Made by a program: the position numbers and the translations under genes
Part shown: positions 28,353 to 40,234 of the stretch, in pieces
How positions within the stretch are numbered: the stretch's first letter is position 1
Layout: each line of letters opens with the position of its first letter
NCBI RefSeq assembly: GCF_018812025.1
Contig: NC_063045.1
Location: 56,199,457-56,263,456, forward strand
DNA from: Megalobrama amblycephala
Lineage: Eukaryota; Chordata; Actinopteri; Cypriniformes; Xenocyprididae
Direction: 5' to 3'
DNA: 64,000 nucleotides
Notes under the pieces: generated by a model
Database searches by the model: none
What the model was told of the DNA's origin: nothing
The model's input: only the letters and a program-made list of their open reading frames with translations

Positions 28353-31300
28353 CTTTATATCACGCAATTGCGAGTTTATATCTTGCAATTCAGACTTTAT
28401 ATCACGCAATAGCGAGTTTATATCTCGCAATTCTGACTTTATAACTCGCAATTACGAGTTTATATCTCAGAATTCTGACTGTATCACGCAATTGCGAGTT
28501 TATATCTCACAATTCTGACTTTATATCATGCAATTGCGAGTTTATATCTCACAATTCTGACTTTATATCACGCAATTGCGAGTTTATATCTCAGAATTCT
28601 GACTTTATATCACGCAATTGCGAGTTTATATCTTGCAATTCAGACTTTATATCACGCAATAGCGAGTTTATATCTCGCAATTCTGACTTTATAACTCGCA
28701 ATTACGAGTTTATATCTCAGAATTCTGACTGTATCACGCAATTGCGAGTTTATATCTCACAATTCTGACTTTATATCATGCAATTGCGAGTTTATATCTC
28801 ACAATTCTGACTTTATATCACGCAATTGCGAGTTTATATCTCACAATTCTGACTTTATATCATGCAATTGCGAGTTTATATCTCACAATTCTGACTTTAT
28901 ATCACGCAATTGCGAGTTTATATCTCAGAATTCTGACTTTATATCACGCAATTGCAAGTTTATATCTCACAATTCTGACTGTATCACGCAATTGCGAGTT
29001 TATATCTCACAATTCTGACTTTATATCACGCAATTGCGAGTTTATATCTCAGAATTCTGACTTTATATCACGCAATTGTGAGTTTATATCTCGCAATTCT
29101 GACTTTATAACTCACAATTGCGAGTTTATATCTCAGAATTCTGACTTTATAACTCGCAATTGCGAGTTTATATCTCAGAATTCTGACTTTATATCACGCA
29201 ATTGCGAGTTTATATCTCAGAATTCTGACTTTATATCTCGCAATTGCAAGTTTATATCTTGCAATTCTGACTTTATAACTCGCAATTGCGAGTTTATATC
29301 TCAGAATTCTGACTTTATATCACGCAATTGCGAGTTTATATCTTGCAATTCTGACTTTATAACTCGCAATTGCGAGTTTATATCTCAGAATTCTGACTTT
29401 ATAACTCGCAATTGCGAGTTTATATCTCAGAATTCTGACTTTATATCACGCAATTGCGAGTTTATATCTCGCAATTCTGACTTTATAACTCACAATTGCG
29501 AGTTTATATCTCAGAATTCTGACTTTATAACTCGCAATTGCGAGTTTATATCTCAGAATTCTGACTTTATATCACGCAATTGCGAGTTTATATCTCAGAA
29601 TTCTGACTTTATATCTCGCAATTGCAAGTTTATATCTTGCAATTCTGACTTTATAACTCGCAATTGCGAGTTTATATCTCAGAATTCTGACTTTATAACT
29701 CGCAATTGCGAGTTTATATCTCAGAATTCTGACTTTATATCACGCAATTGCGAGTTTATATCTCAGAATTCTGACTTTATATCACGCAATTGCGAGTTTA
29801 TATCTTGCAATTCTGACTTTATAACTCGCAATTGCGAGTTTATATCTCAGAATTCTGACTTTATAACTCGCAATTGCGAGTTATATCTCAGAATTCTGAC
29901 TTTATATCACACAATTGCGAGTTTATATCTCGCAATTCTGACTTTATAACTCGCAATTGCGAGTTTATATCTCAGAATTCTGACTTATATCACGCAATTG
30001 CGAGTTTATATCTCAGAATTCTGACTTTATATCACGCAATTGCGAGTTTATATCTTGCAATTCTGACTTTATAACTCGCAATTGCGAGTTTATATCTCAG
30101 AATTCTGACTTTATAACTCGCAATTGCGAGTTTATATCTCAGAATTCTGACTTTATATCACGCAATTGCGAGTTTATATCTCAGAATTCTGACTTTATAT
30201 CACGCAATTGCAAGTTTATATCTCAGAATTCTGACTTTATATCACGCAATTGCGAGTTTATATCTCAGAATTCTGACTTTATATCACGCAATTGCGAGTT
30301 TATATCTTGCCATTCTGACTTTATAACTCGCAATTGCGAGTTTATATCTCAGAATTCTGACTTTATATCACGCAATTGCGAGTTTATATCTCAGAATTCT
30401 GACTTTATATCACGCAATTGCAAGTTTATATCTTGCAATTCTGACTTTATAACTCGCAATTGCGAGTTTATATCTCAGAATTCTGACTTTATAACTCACA
30501 ATTGCGAGTTTATATCTCGCAATTCTGACTTTATAACTCGCAATTGCGAGTTTATATCTCAGAATTCTGACTTTATAACTCGCAATTGCGAGTTTATATC
30601 TCAGAATTCTGACTTTATATCACGCAATTGCGAGTTTATATCTCAGAATTCTGACTTTATATCACGCAATTGCGAGTTTATATCTTGCAATTCTGACTTT
30701 ATAACTCGCAATTGCGAGTTTATATCTCAGAATTCTGACTTTATAACTCGCAATTGCGAGTTTATATCTCAGAATTCTGACTTTATATCACGCAATTGCG
30801 AGTTTATATCTCGCAATTCTGACTTTATAACTCGCAATTGCGAGTTTATATCTCAGAATTCTGACTTTATATCACGCAATTGCGAGTTTATATCTCAGAA
30901 TTCTGACTTTATATCACGCAATTGCGAGTTTATATCTTGCAATTCTGACTTTATAACTCGCAATTGCGAGTTTATATCTCAGAATTCTGACTTTATAACT
31001 CGCAATTGCGAGTTTATATCTCAGAATTCTGACTTTATATCACGCAATTGCGAGTTTATATCTCAGAATTCTGACTTTATATCACGCAATTGCAAGTTTA
31101 TATCTCAGAATTCTGACTTTATATCACGCAATTGCGAGTTTATATCTCAGAATTCTGACTTTATATCACGCAATTGCGAGTTTATATCTTGCCATTCTGA
31201 CTTTATAACTCGCAATTGCGAGTTTATATCTCAGAATTCTGACTTTATATCACGCAATTGCGAGTTTATATCTCAGAATTCTGACTTTATATCACGCAAT

Positions 31301-33458
31301 TGCAAGTTTATATCTTGCAATTCTGACTTTATAACTCGCAATTGCGAGTTTATATCTCAGAATTCTGACTTTATATCATGCAATTGCGAGTTTATATCTC
31401 GCAATTCTGACTTTATAACTCGCAATTGCGAGTTTATATCTCACAATTCTGACTTTATATCATGCAATTGCGAGTTTATATCTCACAATTCTGACTTTAT
31501 ATCACGCAATTGCGAGTTTATATCTCAGAATTCTGACTTTATATCACGCAATTGCGAGTTTATATCTTGCAATTCAGACTTTATATCACGCAATAGCGAG
31601 TTTATATCTCGCAATTCTGACTTTATAACTCGCAATTACGAGTTTATATCTCAGAATTCTGACTGTATCACGCAATTGCGAGTTTATATCTCACAATTCT
31701 GACTTTATATCATGCAATTGCGAGTTTATATCTCACAATTCTGACTTTATATCACGCAATTGCGAGTTTATATCTCAGAATTCTGACTTTATATCACGCA
31801 ATTGCAAGTTTATATCTCACAATTCTGACTGTATCACGCAATTGCGAGTTTATATCTCACAATTCTGACTTTATATCACGCAATTGCGAGTTTATATCTC
31901 AGAATTCTGACTTTATATCACGCAATTGCGAGTTTATATCTCAGAATTCTGACTTTATATCACGCAATTGCGAGTTTATATCTCGCAATTCTGACTTTAT
32001 AACTCACAATTGCGAGTTTATATCTCAGAATTCTGACTTTATAACTCGCAATTGCGAGTTTATATCTCAGAATTCTGACTTTATATCACGCAATTGCGAG
32101 TTTATATCTCAGAATTCTGACTTTATATCTCGCAATTGCAAGTTTATATCTTGCAATTCTGACTTTATAACTCGCAATTGCGAGTTTATATCTCAGAATT
32201 CTGACTTTATAACTCGCAATTGCGAGTTTATATCTCAGAATTCTGACTTTATATCACGCAATTGCGAGTTTATATCTCAGAATTCTGACTTTATATCACG
32301 CAATTGCGAGTTTATATCTTGCAATTCTGACTTTATAACTCGCAATTGCGAGTTTATATCTCAGAATTCTGACTTTATAACTCGCAATTGCGAGTTTATA
32401 TCTCAGAATTCTGACTTTATATCACGCAATTGCGAGTTTATATCTCGCAATTCTGACTTTATAACTCGCAATTGCGAGTTTATATCTCAGAATTCTGACT
32501 TTATATCACGCAATTGCGAGTTTATATCTCAGAATTCTGACTTTATATCACGCAATTGCGAGTTTATATCTTGCAATTCTGACTTTATAACTCGCAATTG
32601 CGAGTTTATATCTCAGAATTCTGACTTTATAACTCGCAATTGCGAGTTTATATCTCAGAATTCTGACTTTATATCACGCAATTGCGAGTTTATATCTCAG
32701 AATTCTGACTTTATATCACGCAATTGCAAGTTTATATCTCAGAATTCTGACTTTATATCACGCAATTGCGAGTTTATATCTCAGAATTCTGACTTTATAT
32801 CACGCAATTGCGAGTTTATATCTTGCCATTCTGACTTTATAACTCGCAATTGCGAGTTTATATCTCAGAATTCTGACTTTATATCACGCAATTGCGAGTT
32901 TATATCTCAGAATTCTGACTTTATATCACGCAATTGCAAGTTTATATCTTGCAATTCTGACTTTATAACTCGCAATTGCGAGTTTATATCTCAGAATTCT
33001 GACTTTATAACTCACAATTGCGAGTTTATATCTCAGAATTCTGACTTTATATCACGCAATTGCGAGTTTATATCTCAGAATTCTGACTTTATATCACGCA
33101 ATTGCAAGTTTATATCTTGCAATTCTGACTTTATAACTCGCAATTGCGAGTTTATATCTCAGAATTCTGACTTTATATCACGCAATTGCAAGTTTATATC
33201 TTGCAATTCTGACTTTATAACTCGCAATTGCGAGTTTATATCTCAGAATTCTGACTTTATATCACGCAATTGCAAGTTTATATCTTGCAATTCTGACTTT
33301 ATAACTCGCAATTGCGAGTTTATATCTCAGAATTCTGACTTTATATCACGCAATTGCGAGTTTATATCTCAGAATTCTGACTTTATATCACGCAATTGCG
33401 AGTTTATATCTCAGAATTCTGACTTTATATCACGCAATTGTGAGATATAAACTCGAGT
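28353..33458. repeat. 5.1-kb satellite array, 42-bp unit (dimer of 21 bp)
   Basis: About 121 head-to-tail 42-bp units without spacers. Each unit has two palindromes, CTCGCAATTGCGAG and CAGAATTCTG, whose centres are 21 bp apart, each followed by TTTATA. The two 21-bp halves align with each other, so the unit is a diverged dimer. Common variants: TCACGC or CTCGCA, TCAGAA, TCGCAA or TTGCAA. A 2-bp-shorter form (CTGACTGTATCACG) recurs near 28478, 28728, 28978, 31658 and 31828, and a TTGCCATTC variant near 30304, 31186 and 32818. This shows higher-order block duplications. Short frames inside it are artefacts. Not coding and not CRISPR. Confidence 0.97.
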
Positions 33459-34900
33459 TAAAAAGTCTTTTTTTTAAGTAGTGTTTTTTTTTTTGTGGCG
33501 GAAACGGGCTTCCATAGGAAAGAGCTTTGCGACTTACTGTACAAACAGCTTTGACACAAAACCTGAGGTATATATTTTACAGACTGCTGAAAGGTATATC
33601 CTCCTGAGACCCAGAAAAAAGTTTTTTGAATTTAGTATTTTTTCACGTCTTTACATTGTTTAGAGCATAAGAAACATATATAGGCAAAAACAATGTGATT
33701 TTTTAAAAATAAAATCAATCAATGCATTTTTTGGCTTTTTTAAGCAAACTTTTTATAAAGATGATCCTCAACTATTTTATGAAAGATAGAATGGAATGAA
33801 TCAATATGCCATTTTACTTTATGCAATATGTAAGTAAAATAGTCATACATGGCTTTTCCCATTCAATATAATGCATCTATACACTATCTAATTTGCATAT
33901 TAATGTATTCTTGGAGCAACATGCAATTAAAAAAGAAGTGTAATAATGGGAGTAATAATTGGCAACATTTTCATAATAATATCTAATAATTAATAGAAAT
34001 AATGATATACAATTTATTTTGCTATTCACTTGTTGTATCTCCTAAAATGCCTGATAAACATGATTTAAGTCCTGGTGTCCTCTACTGTGGTCTTGTGAAA
34101 TCAATGCCCTGTTTCATATTAGAAAGTCATATTTTGATTATAAACCTCATAACATTTTCCTGAGATGTTGATTTATAACAAACAATTTGAAAATTAATCT
34201 GATTTTAATGATAATTACAAAATATTATCATATTTCCATAAGAGTCCTAATTTTGATTTTCAGTCATATTTAAAGACCAAGAAGTTGTTCTTATAGGGAA
34301 ACTTCTAAAAATTTGGTTTCTCTGCAAAGCCCTGAATGTGCTCTTTACAGGACACCCAGACTAAAACTGTGACATGTATGATGTCAGAGAAAATCACTAA
34401 AATATAATGTCCACTACAGAGGACAAAAGTCTATTGCTGGGTCCCAGGAAGATATCCCTGAAACGTCCACAAATATCTGAGCACTAGAACAGACCCTGGT
34501 AACAATTTTCACTACAATGATCATTTTACTATCTGTAAATAGTGTAAAAAGTAGTAGTACTCACTTCTCTCTGTTTCTCCAAAAGAATCAAGACAGAAAG
34601 GGAAAGAGGTTTTTTTAAGGACGGCCACACCAAGATCATGATTTTACATCCTTCCTTTTTCTATCCTCCTGCCAAAAATGACCTTCTAGCAGTCTTACCA
34701 TAGCCCTCCCTTAAAATTCTCAGCTTCCTTTTCCTTCCAGCAGGAATCCTGAAGGATGGTGCAGGGACCATGCAGGAATCCTGTAAGACAGAATGAAAAT
34801 CCTACAGGACAGGGTACATTCCTGCATCGGGTATGGATTACAACCAGGTCTATGGGGCCAATGCCTCTATGGGTGGCCCTGGGACTCAAGGCCACGTGAT
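33459..34900. other. Gene-free AT-rich interval after the satellite
   Basis: No exon or clear element. TTGTCCTCTGTAGTGGACAT-like text (inverted near 34410-34425 and 34070-34090) hints at a degraded repeat. Confidence 0.4.
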
Positions 34901-35012
34901 CCAGGGCTGCATTTCTCAAAAGCATCATAAGCCTAAATTAATTGTAGAGACCAATGGTGGCAATTATTCTACAATCAACTTACGATGCTTTGGGGAAACG
35001 CAACCCAGTTTG
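34900..35012. mobile_element. Short MITE with internal palindrome
   Basis: Left CTGCATTTCTCAAAAGCATC and right GATGCTTTGGGGAAACGCA are inverted, as are TAAGCCTAAATTAATTGTAG and CTACAATCAACTTA. About 110 bp, similar in form to common fish hAT-type miniature elements. Confidence 0.6.
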
Positions 35013-35789
35013 GTTCAGAAAACCCATCAACAATGAAAACAAATGTTTATTTATGCTGGAATATGTCCCATAGCCTATACAAGGCCTCTTAAACAAGACT
35101 CTTGGACGAGTGCTCTCTGGAACTTCTGTACTGTTGGGCCCATGTTAATATGGAGGCCCCAAATCCTCAACTATTGCCCCATCCTGTTTCAAATTATATA
35201 TATTTGAACCACCCTTCTTTCTTGGTTTGAAAAGTATTGTAAAAATAACTATTTATTATTAAAGTATAACTGCCTATTTTTCCTATAAGCTGAAGTGAGA
35301 CTAAAATGTCATCTACAATATGCTAGTGCAAGTATATAACAATTAGTTCAAACTTTGACCTGTGGAGGGCAGTAATACACTTAGCAGTGTCTACACTGCC
35401 AGAATTCTAGTAGAGAAGAAGAAGAAGAGAGCTAGTTCAAGATGAAGTCCATTATAAGGAGAAAAATCCTGGAAGAACTTTAATTTCTTATCGACTGAAG
35501 AAAGAAAGACATGAACATCTTGGATGACATGGGGGTGAGTAAATTATCAGGAAAATTTAATTTGAGAGTGAACTAATTATTTAATGTATTAACTAACATG
35601 AACTAACCATGAGCAATACATTTGGTACTGCATTTACTAATCTTTATTTTTAGTCTTTCTACCTTGTCGGTCATTGAGCTGTTCGAGTTTCTCAAGAACG
35701 TTTTCCTGTTTCCTTAATAAATGCAACAGGGGGTCACTAATAAACTCACTGTTTCTTGTTGCTGAACAAGTCTATTATTTTGTATACTT
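35013..35789. other. Gene-free interval
   Basis: Nothing supported beyond a (GAA)n patch near 35415-35430 and a stray GGGTGAGTAAATTATCAGG fragment of the GGGATAGTTCACCC MITE family near 35530. Confidence 0.4.
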
Positions 35790-36360
35790 TTAAAGGTGCT
35801 AAAGAGGATGTTTTGTTTTATACATTTTTGCAATATTACTTGAAACTGTCTTTACTAACTGATAAAAGACTATTTATTAGGTGCACTGAAAGGAATAATA
35901 TTAATATACATCATCTGTGCACGAAGTAGGGCCTTAAAAACATCAGCCAATCGTTTACACAATCATCGCGTAAACGATTGGCCCTCTGGCTTGTCAATCA
36001 CTGCCGTGACGTTCCTTGTGAGAGACGTTCACGGATTGGCCCTCTGGCTTGTCAATCACCGCCATGACGTTCCTTGTGAGAGACGTGCGCGGCTGCAATG
36101 TTTTTGTCAGGAGAGAGAGTAACAACTGCAGATTATGAGTTACCTGCGGTGAGTCCGACATAATGAATCCACTAACACGACACAGCGAATGCCGGTGGTA
36201 AACACTCCAGTTCCAATACTCGTGCGCGAGTTTTGGGAGGCGTTCCCTCGAAATGAGCTGTGAAGGAGGGGGGTTGTTCTTACGCATGCGCTCATTTCAA
36301 AAACTCACTAACGGTCTTTGGTTTCTCAGTCGACGAAAAGATCCTCTTTAGCACCTTTAA
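35790..36360 (-). mobile_element. TTAA-flanked MITE, family 1 copy 2
   Basis: Inverse orientation of 19202-19732 with the same TTAAAGGTGCTAAAGAGGAT termini. Inside, a segment of about 62 bp (GATTGGCCCTCTGGCTTGTC...GAGAGACG) is tandemly duplicated (about 35966-36090), which makes this copy longer than the first. Confidence 0.85.
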
Positions 36361-36814
36361 CTGCTTTACTTTGCTCTCAAAGTCCTTCTTCTCTGTTGTA
36401 GGAATCCATTTTGACTGCTCTACTTATGAGTCTTTCCAAGTGAATTAGTTCACTTTCATATCCTTCACAATTGGCACCAGCAACATTGAAGCAGAATGAT
36501 CACAAGCTTTTTCAAGCTTCATGGACTGCAAAAGTTATTTTAGCTTATAAAGTGTTAAATATGGATGTTTTTCTTACAAAAACCCCATAATTTGCTTGCG
36601 AAGGCCTTTATTAACCCTTCTGGAGCCATGTGGAATACATTTATAATGGATGGATGCACTTTTTTGGAATCAAAATATTGAGTCCTTTCACTATCATTGT
36701 AAAGTTTAGGACAGCCAGGATATTTTTAATACAACTCAAATTGTGTTCATCTGAAAGCCATATACATCTATGGCTTGAGGGTGAGTGGTAATTTCCTTTT
36801 TTTTTTTTTTGTGA

Positions 36815-37160
36815 TCTATCCCTTTACTTCCTCTTGGCTATACCTCTGCCACTCTAATTTGGACAATTTATTTCGCACTTCTTCAAGTTTTGTCTCACAA
36901 TCACTAACAGTCTTCTCTATAACTGCTGCATGGTGCATTTCAAGTTCCACTTTCTCTTCACTCTTTGCTTTAATCTCCTTGTCATCATTAGCATCTAAGA
37001 GTGTTTCTGGAATTCTTTTTTGAGTTGACATTTGACTTGACTCTCGAGAGAGTGAGAAGGTTCGCTTGCTTGATAAAACACATCTTTGCAGTGGTTCTCT
37101 CCCTCTTAAGTTGGTCCACTGTTTTCCCCAAGGCTTCTTCTGCCATCTTGTTTTCAATTT
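36815..37160 (-). pseudogene. Frameshifted helical frame, gag-like relic
   Basis: On the minus strand an ATG at about 37144 opens MAEEALGKTVDQLKRERTTA and reads CFIKQANLLTLSR before a stop. A second frame then carries DANDDKEIKAKSEEKVELEM and IEKTVSDCETKLEEVRNKL. Together they look like one protein of charged helices broken by a frameshift. N-terminal helices of this style occur in BEL/Pao gag proteins of fish, but I am not certain. No introns seen. Confidence 0.4.
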
Positions 37161-37434
37161 AAATGATACATCACTTTGAAACAGCTCAATTCATTTCCTG
37201 ATGACTTAATGACTTACATTAACAATGTTGGTTTTTGTCCTTTGCACCAGCTTTATTTTCCGAACCATCAGAGCCTTTTATCTTCCTTATCAACAAACTG
37301 GATAATTATGTGTCAAGTTATACAGGGATTCTCAGCCTCAATGTCTGCCCAAGGCTTCAGTCAACTTCAGACAGTGCATGGAATAACTCAAAACAACCAA
37401 TTCTTCATCACCGAATCAATTTATTGAATTTTTA

Positions 37435-38960
37435 TTGAATTTTTTTTCCCCTTGCAATTTCTCCTGTAACTTTGTTACATTTGTCAAATTCATGAGTCTA
37501 TACCTTCATATGCTACAGTAAAATTGTTCATAATTTTGCATGGTAACAGTCAAGTGCATTGGGAATAAGCATCCAGTGCAACTTTTAATGCACCCTCAAG
37601 GGAAGCTGAGATCTTCCAATTGGGCCAGTAATGCAATTTCTCTTGTATCTGGATGCGTTAAAAGTTGGGTGCTGTATCTGGGTGCATTCAAATTTTAACT
37701 GGGGGCTTATTCCCAATGTACTCGAATGTTACTGTTCAAAATTTCAGACATTACTGTAGCATTATATAGCATTTTTACTGTAGCATTAAGTTATGGACCC
37801 ATGAATTTGACTGATGTGATAATATAGTGTTTTGCGGTGTGAATTTTGATCTTAACACCTTTTAACCTTATTATTTATTATTCTCAGGTTAGGTAAAGTA
37901 AGTCGAGTCTGGCCTAAATTATAAGCATTTTAAATTACTTACAATTTGGTCAGAAGACTCCTCTGTGGTACGTTCTTGTTCAAAGTCTTAAAACACTATA
38001 AATCAAGCTATAAGTAAATATATAATCAGGGTAGGCAGCTTTTGTAATCAATTAAATTTCTTTTAATTGGTTACTTTTCTTTTATAATAAACAAAAATGT
38101 AAAGGCAAATAAAACTTGATAATTAAAGTATAAAATACAGTAATCACTCTTGAGTCAAAGGTGTAGTCAGCTCTGGGCTTCCCATCTTCAGCTTGGGGTT
38201 TCTTGTCCTCAGCTCTGGGCTTCTAGGCGTCGGGGGTACTACTGACGTATCAGTATCCGAAGAGGCAATCAGCTAATCAGTCTTTTATACTCGTGTTGTT
38301 TATCACAGACGTTACGTTATCTTCTTGATTGACATATGTTGTAACTTTCCCAAAGTTTCCAGACACTTCTCAAGGCCTCGCAGGTGCAAGCTGTCTGGCT
38401 TTTGTGTCCTTGGACTCTAGTAAACTCAGCCAAGATGGCTGATGTCCTTATAAGGTTCTTGGAGTAGAACCACAGTTCTCCATGTCCTTGAGCACACACA
38501 CATAGAACCACACACACCTCTGTGTATTGCAGTCCAGTTCTGCTCCTCCTTCTCGTAAACAGCCACACACACATATCTAACTGTACATCTCTGGCCATAC
38601 AATATAATACATTTCTTAGAAACAAACAAATATAAATAACAGTAATATTGTAAGCAATACCTAATATTTAATACATTGGCCAAATGTGTAGCAACAGACA
38701 TCCAAAACCTTAACAAGGAGGCAGGGTAATTGCATTTTCTTGATATAATACAACAATAGTTACAGAAGAATTTGCATCATTGTCCCAAGCTGCATTTGAG
38801 GGTGTGTTACAAGTTGCACTAGATGCTTATTCCCAATGCACTTGACTGTTACCATGCAAAATTATGGACAATTTTACAGTAGCATTATGAAGGTATGGAC
38901 CCATGAATTTGACAAATGTAACACAGTTACAGGAGAAATTGGAAATCAATTGAAGTTTGT
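37435..38960. mobile_element. Element with about 160-bp inverted arms
   Basis: 37445-37605 (GCAATTTCTCCTGTAACTTTG, ATAATTTTGCATGGTAACAG, GGGAATAAGCATC) recurs inverted at about 38790-38955. A third, more diverged inverted copy lies at 37650-37830. Interior 37830-38790 has CA-rich text but no supported frame. Target duplication not determined. Confidence 0.6.
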
Positions 38961-40234
38961 TTTTATATCTTATGATTATGTTTCTGACATCTTGTTTCTT
39001 GTCTTCCGTGTGAGAAATTGAGTTTTAAACTGTTACCAGGCCATGCTATTTTAACTGCATCATCTTCATCTCCATAGAACACACATTTGCAGTTAGATAG
39101 CAAGTTTGTGTACTGCATCAGGCTTATGTGTGTTGCATGTGAATAACCTTCTCATCAGTATTTTGGCATGTTTATGACAGTTGTCTTTCCTTTGCTCAGT
39201 AATGCACCATTATAGAATGCCCTGTCTAATTGTATTATTTAAACATTTACTGCTGCTTATCTTATGTTTATTGAATTTTTTTTAGTTGTAGTTACAGTTA
39301 TATTCTTTATTTTATTTTTTATTTTTTGTTTTGGAAACACAACATACCTTATGTAAAAGAGCATGCAATAAATGCTGTGGAGCGTTACCTGAGCACCGAA
39401 CCTCTGGCTTTTGAGCATTCTTATGATGCCCTCTGGTGTTCATAAATCAAAACAACCCAGCCCGTACAGTCCCTTAAAGCTAATTTACAACTGTTGTTCA
39501 GTGTATCTTTAACGTAGCTTTCGCACTGGGCACGTTTGCTGTGCTCCGAGGCCGAGAGTGATTGCTCCCGATACCCCCTGCAGCAGGGGTCTTCCATGTT
39601 TTTCAGGGCAAGGACCCCTTAGGTGAGAGAGACATGGAGCAGGGACCCCCGATATAAAATGTGTCAAACAGAGCTACATATTAAGCAGCCTCTAATATTA
39701 ATAGACACTAAACATATTATGATTAAGAATGAGTTATATTAAGACAAATTAGAACTATGCACATTATTCTTGTTGCACAAGCATCACTGTCTGTAAAGGC
39801 ATGCTGTTGACATAGGGGACGGGGTCATGACCCCCACAGTTTTAAAAGGACAGCAATCGACCCCTGCACTTTTGATAAGGGAAAATAGCCTGCGCTATTC
39901 GCTATTGTTAAAATTGATATTTATGCATCATAACAAACATGTTGTGATAAAAATCACAATTCTATTTGTAGTTGTAAATTATTTGAATGGATTTGATTAG
40001 TTTTACTAATCAGGTGGACAATTAAACATTTACCTGAACTTTAGCTTAAAAATGTATTAAAACTTCACATTTTAATTTTTGTTTCATCAACAAGGAGCTG
40101 GTAACACCTGATCTTGTTTTATCTTGGCTTTCTTTGCCACAACAAATGTGTTTTTACAGCAGCTAACTCACAATACCAAAGATGTGTAAATTACAGATGC
40201 TAAGTTGTCTAAAGGTGTGAACGTGTGTTAAAAC
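38961..40234. other. Gene-free interval with a repeat fragment
   Basis: No gene. 39584-39660 (GCAGGGGTCTTCCATGTTTTT, AAGGACCCCTTAGGTGAGAG) looks like one end of a hAT-type miniature repeat. Confidence 0.4.

Noticed and set aside
28330..28518. Short repetitive open frames inside the satellite (also 29874-30074)
   Set aside because: The 42-bp unit is a multiple of three, so frames stay open by periodicity.
28353..33458. Regular array resembling a CRISPR locus
   Set aside because: Units are contiguous with no unique spacers, and the host sequence is a vertebrate genome.
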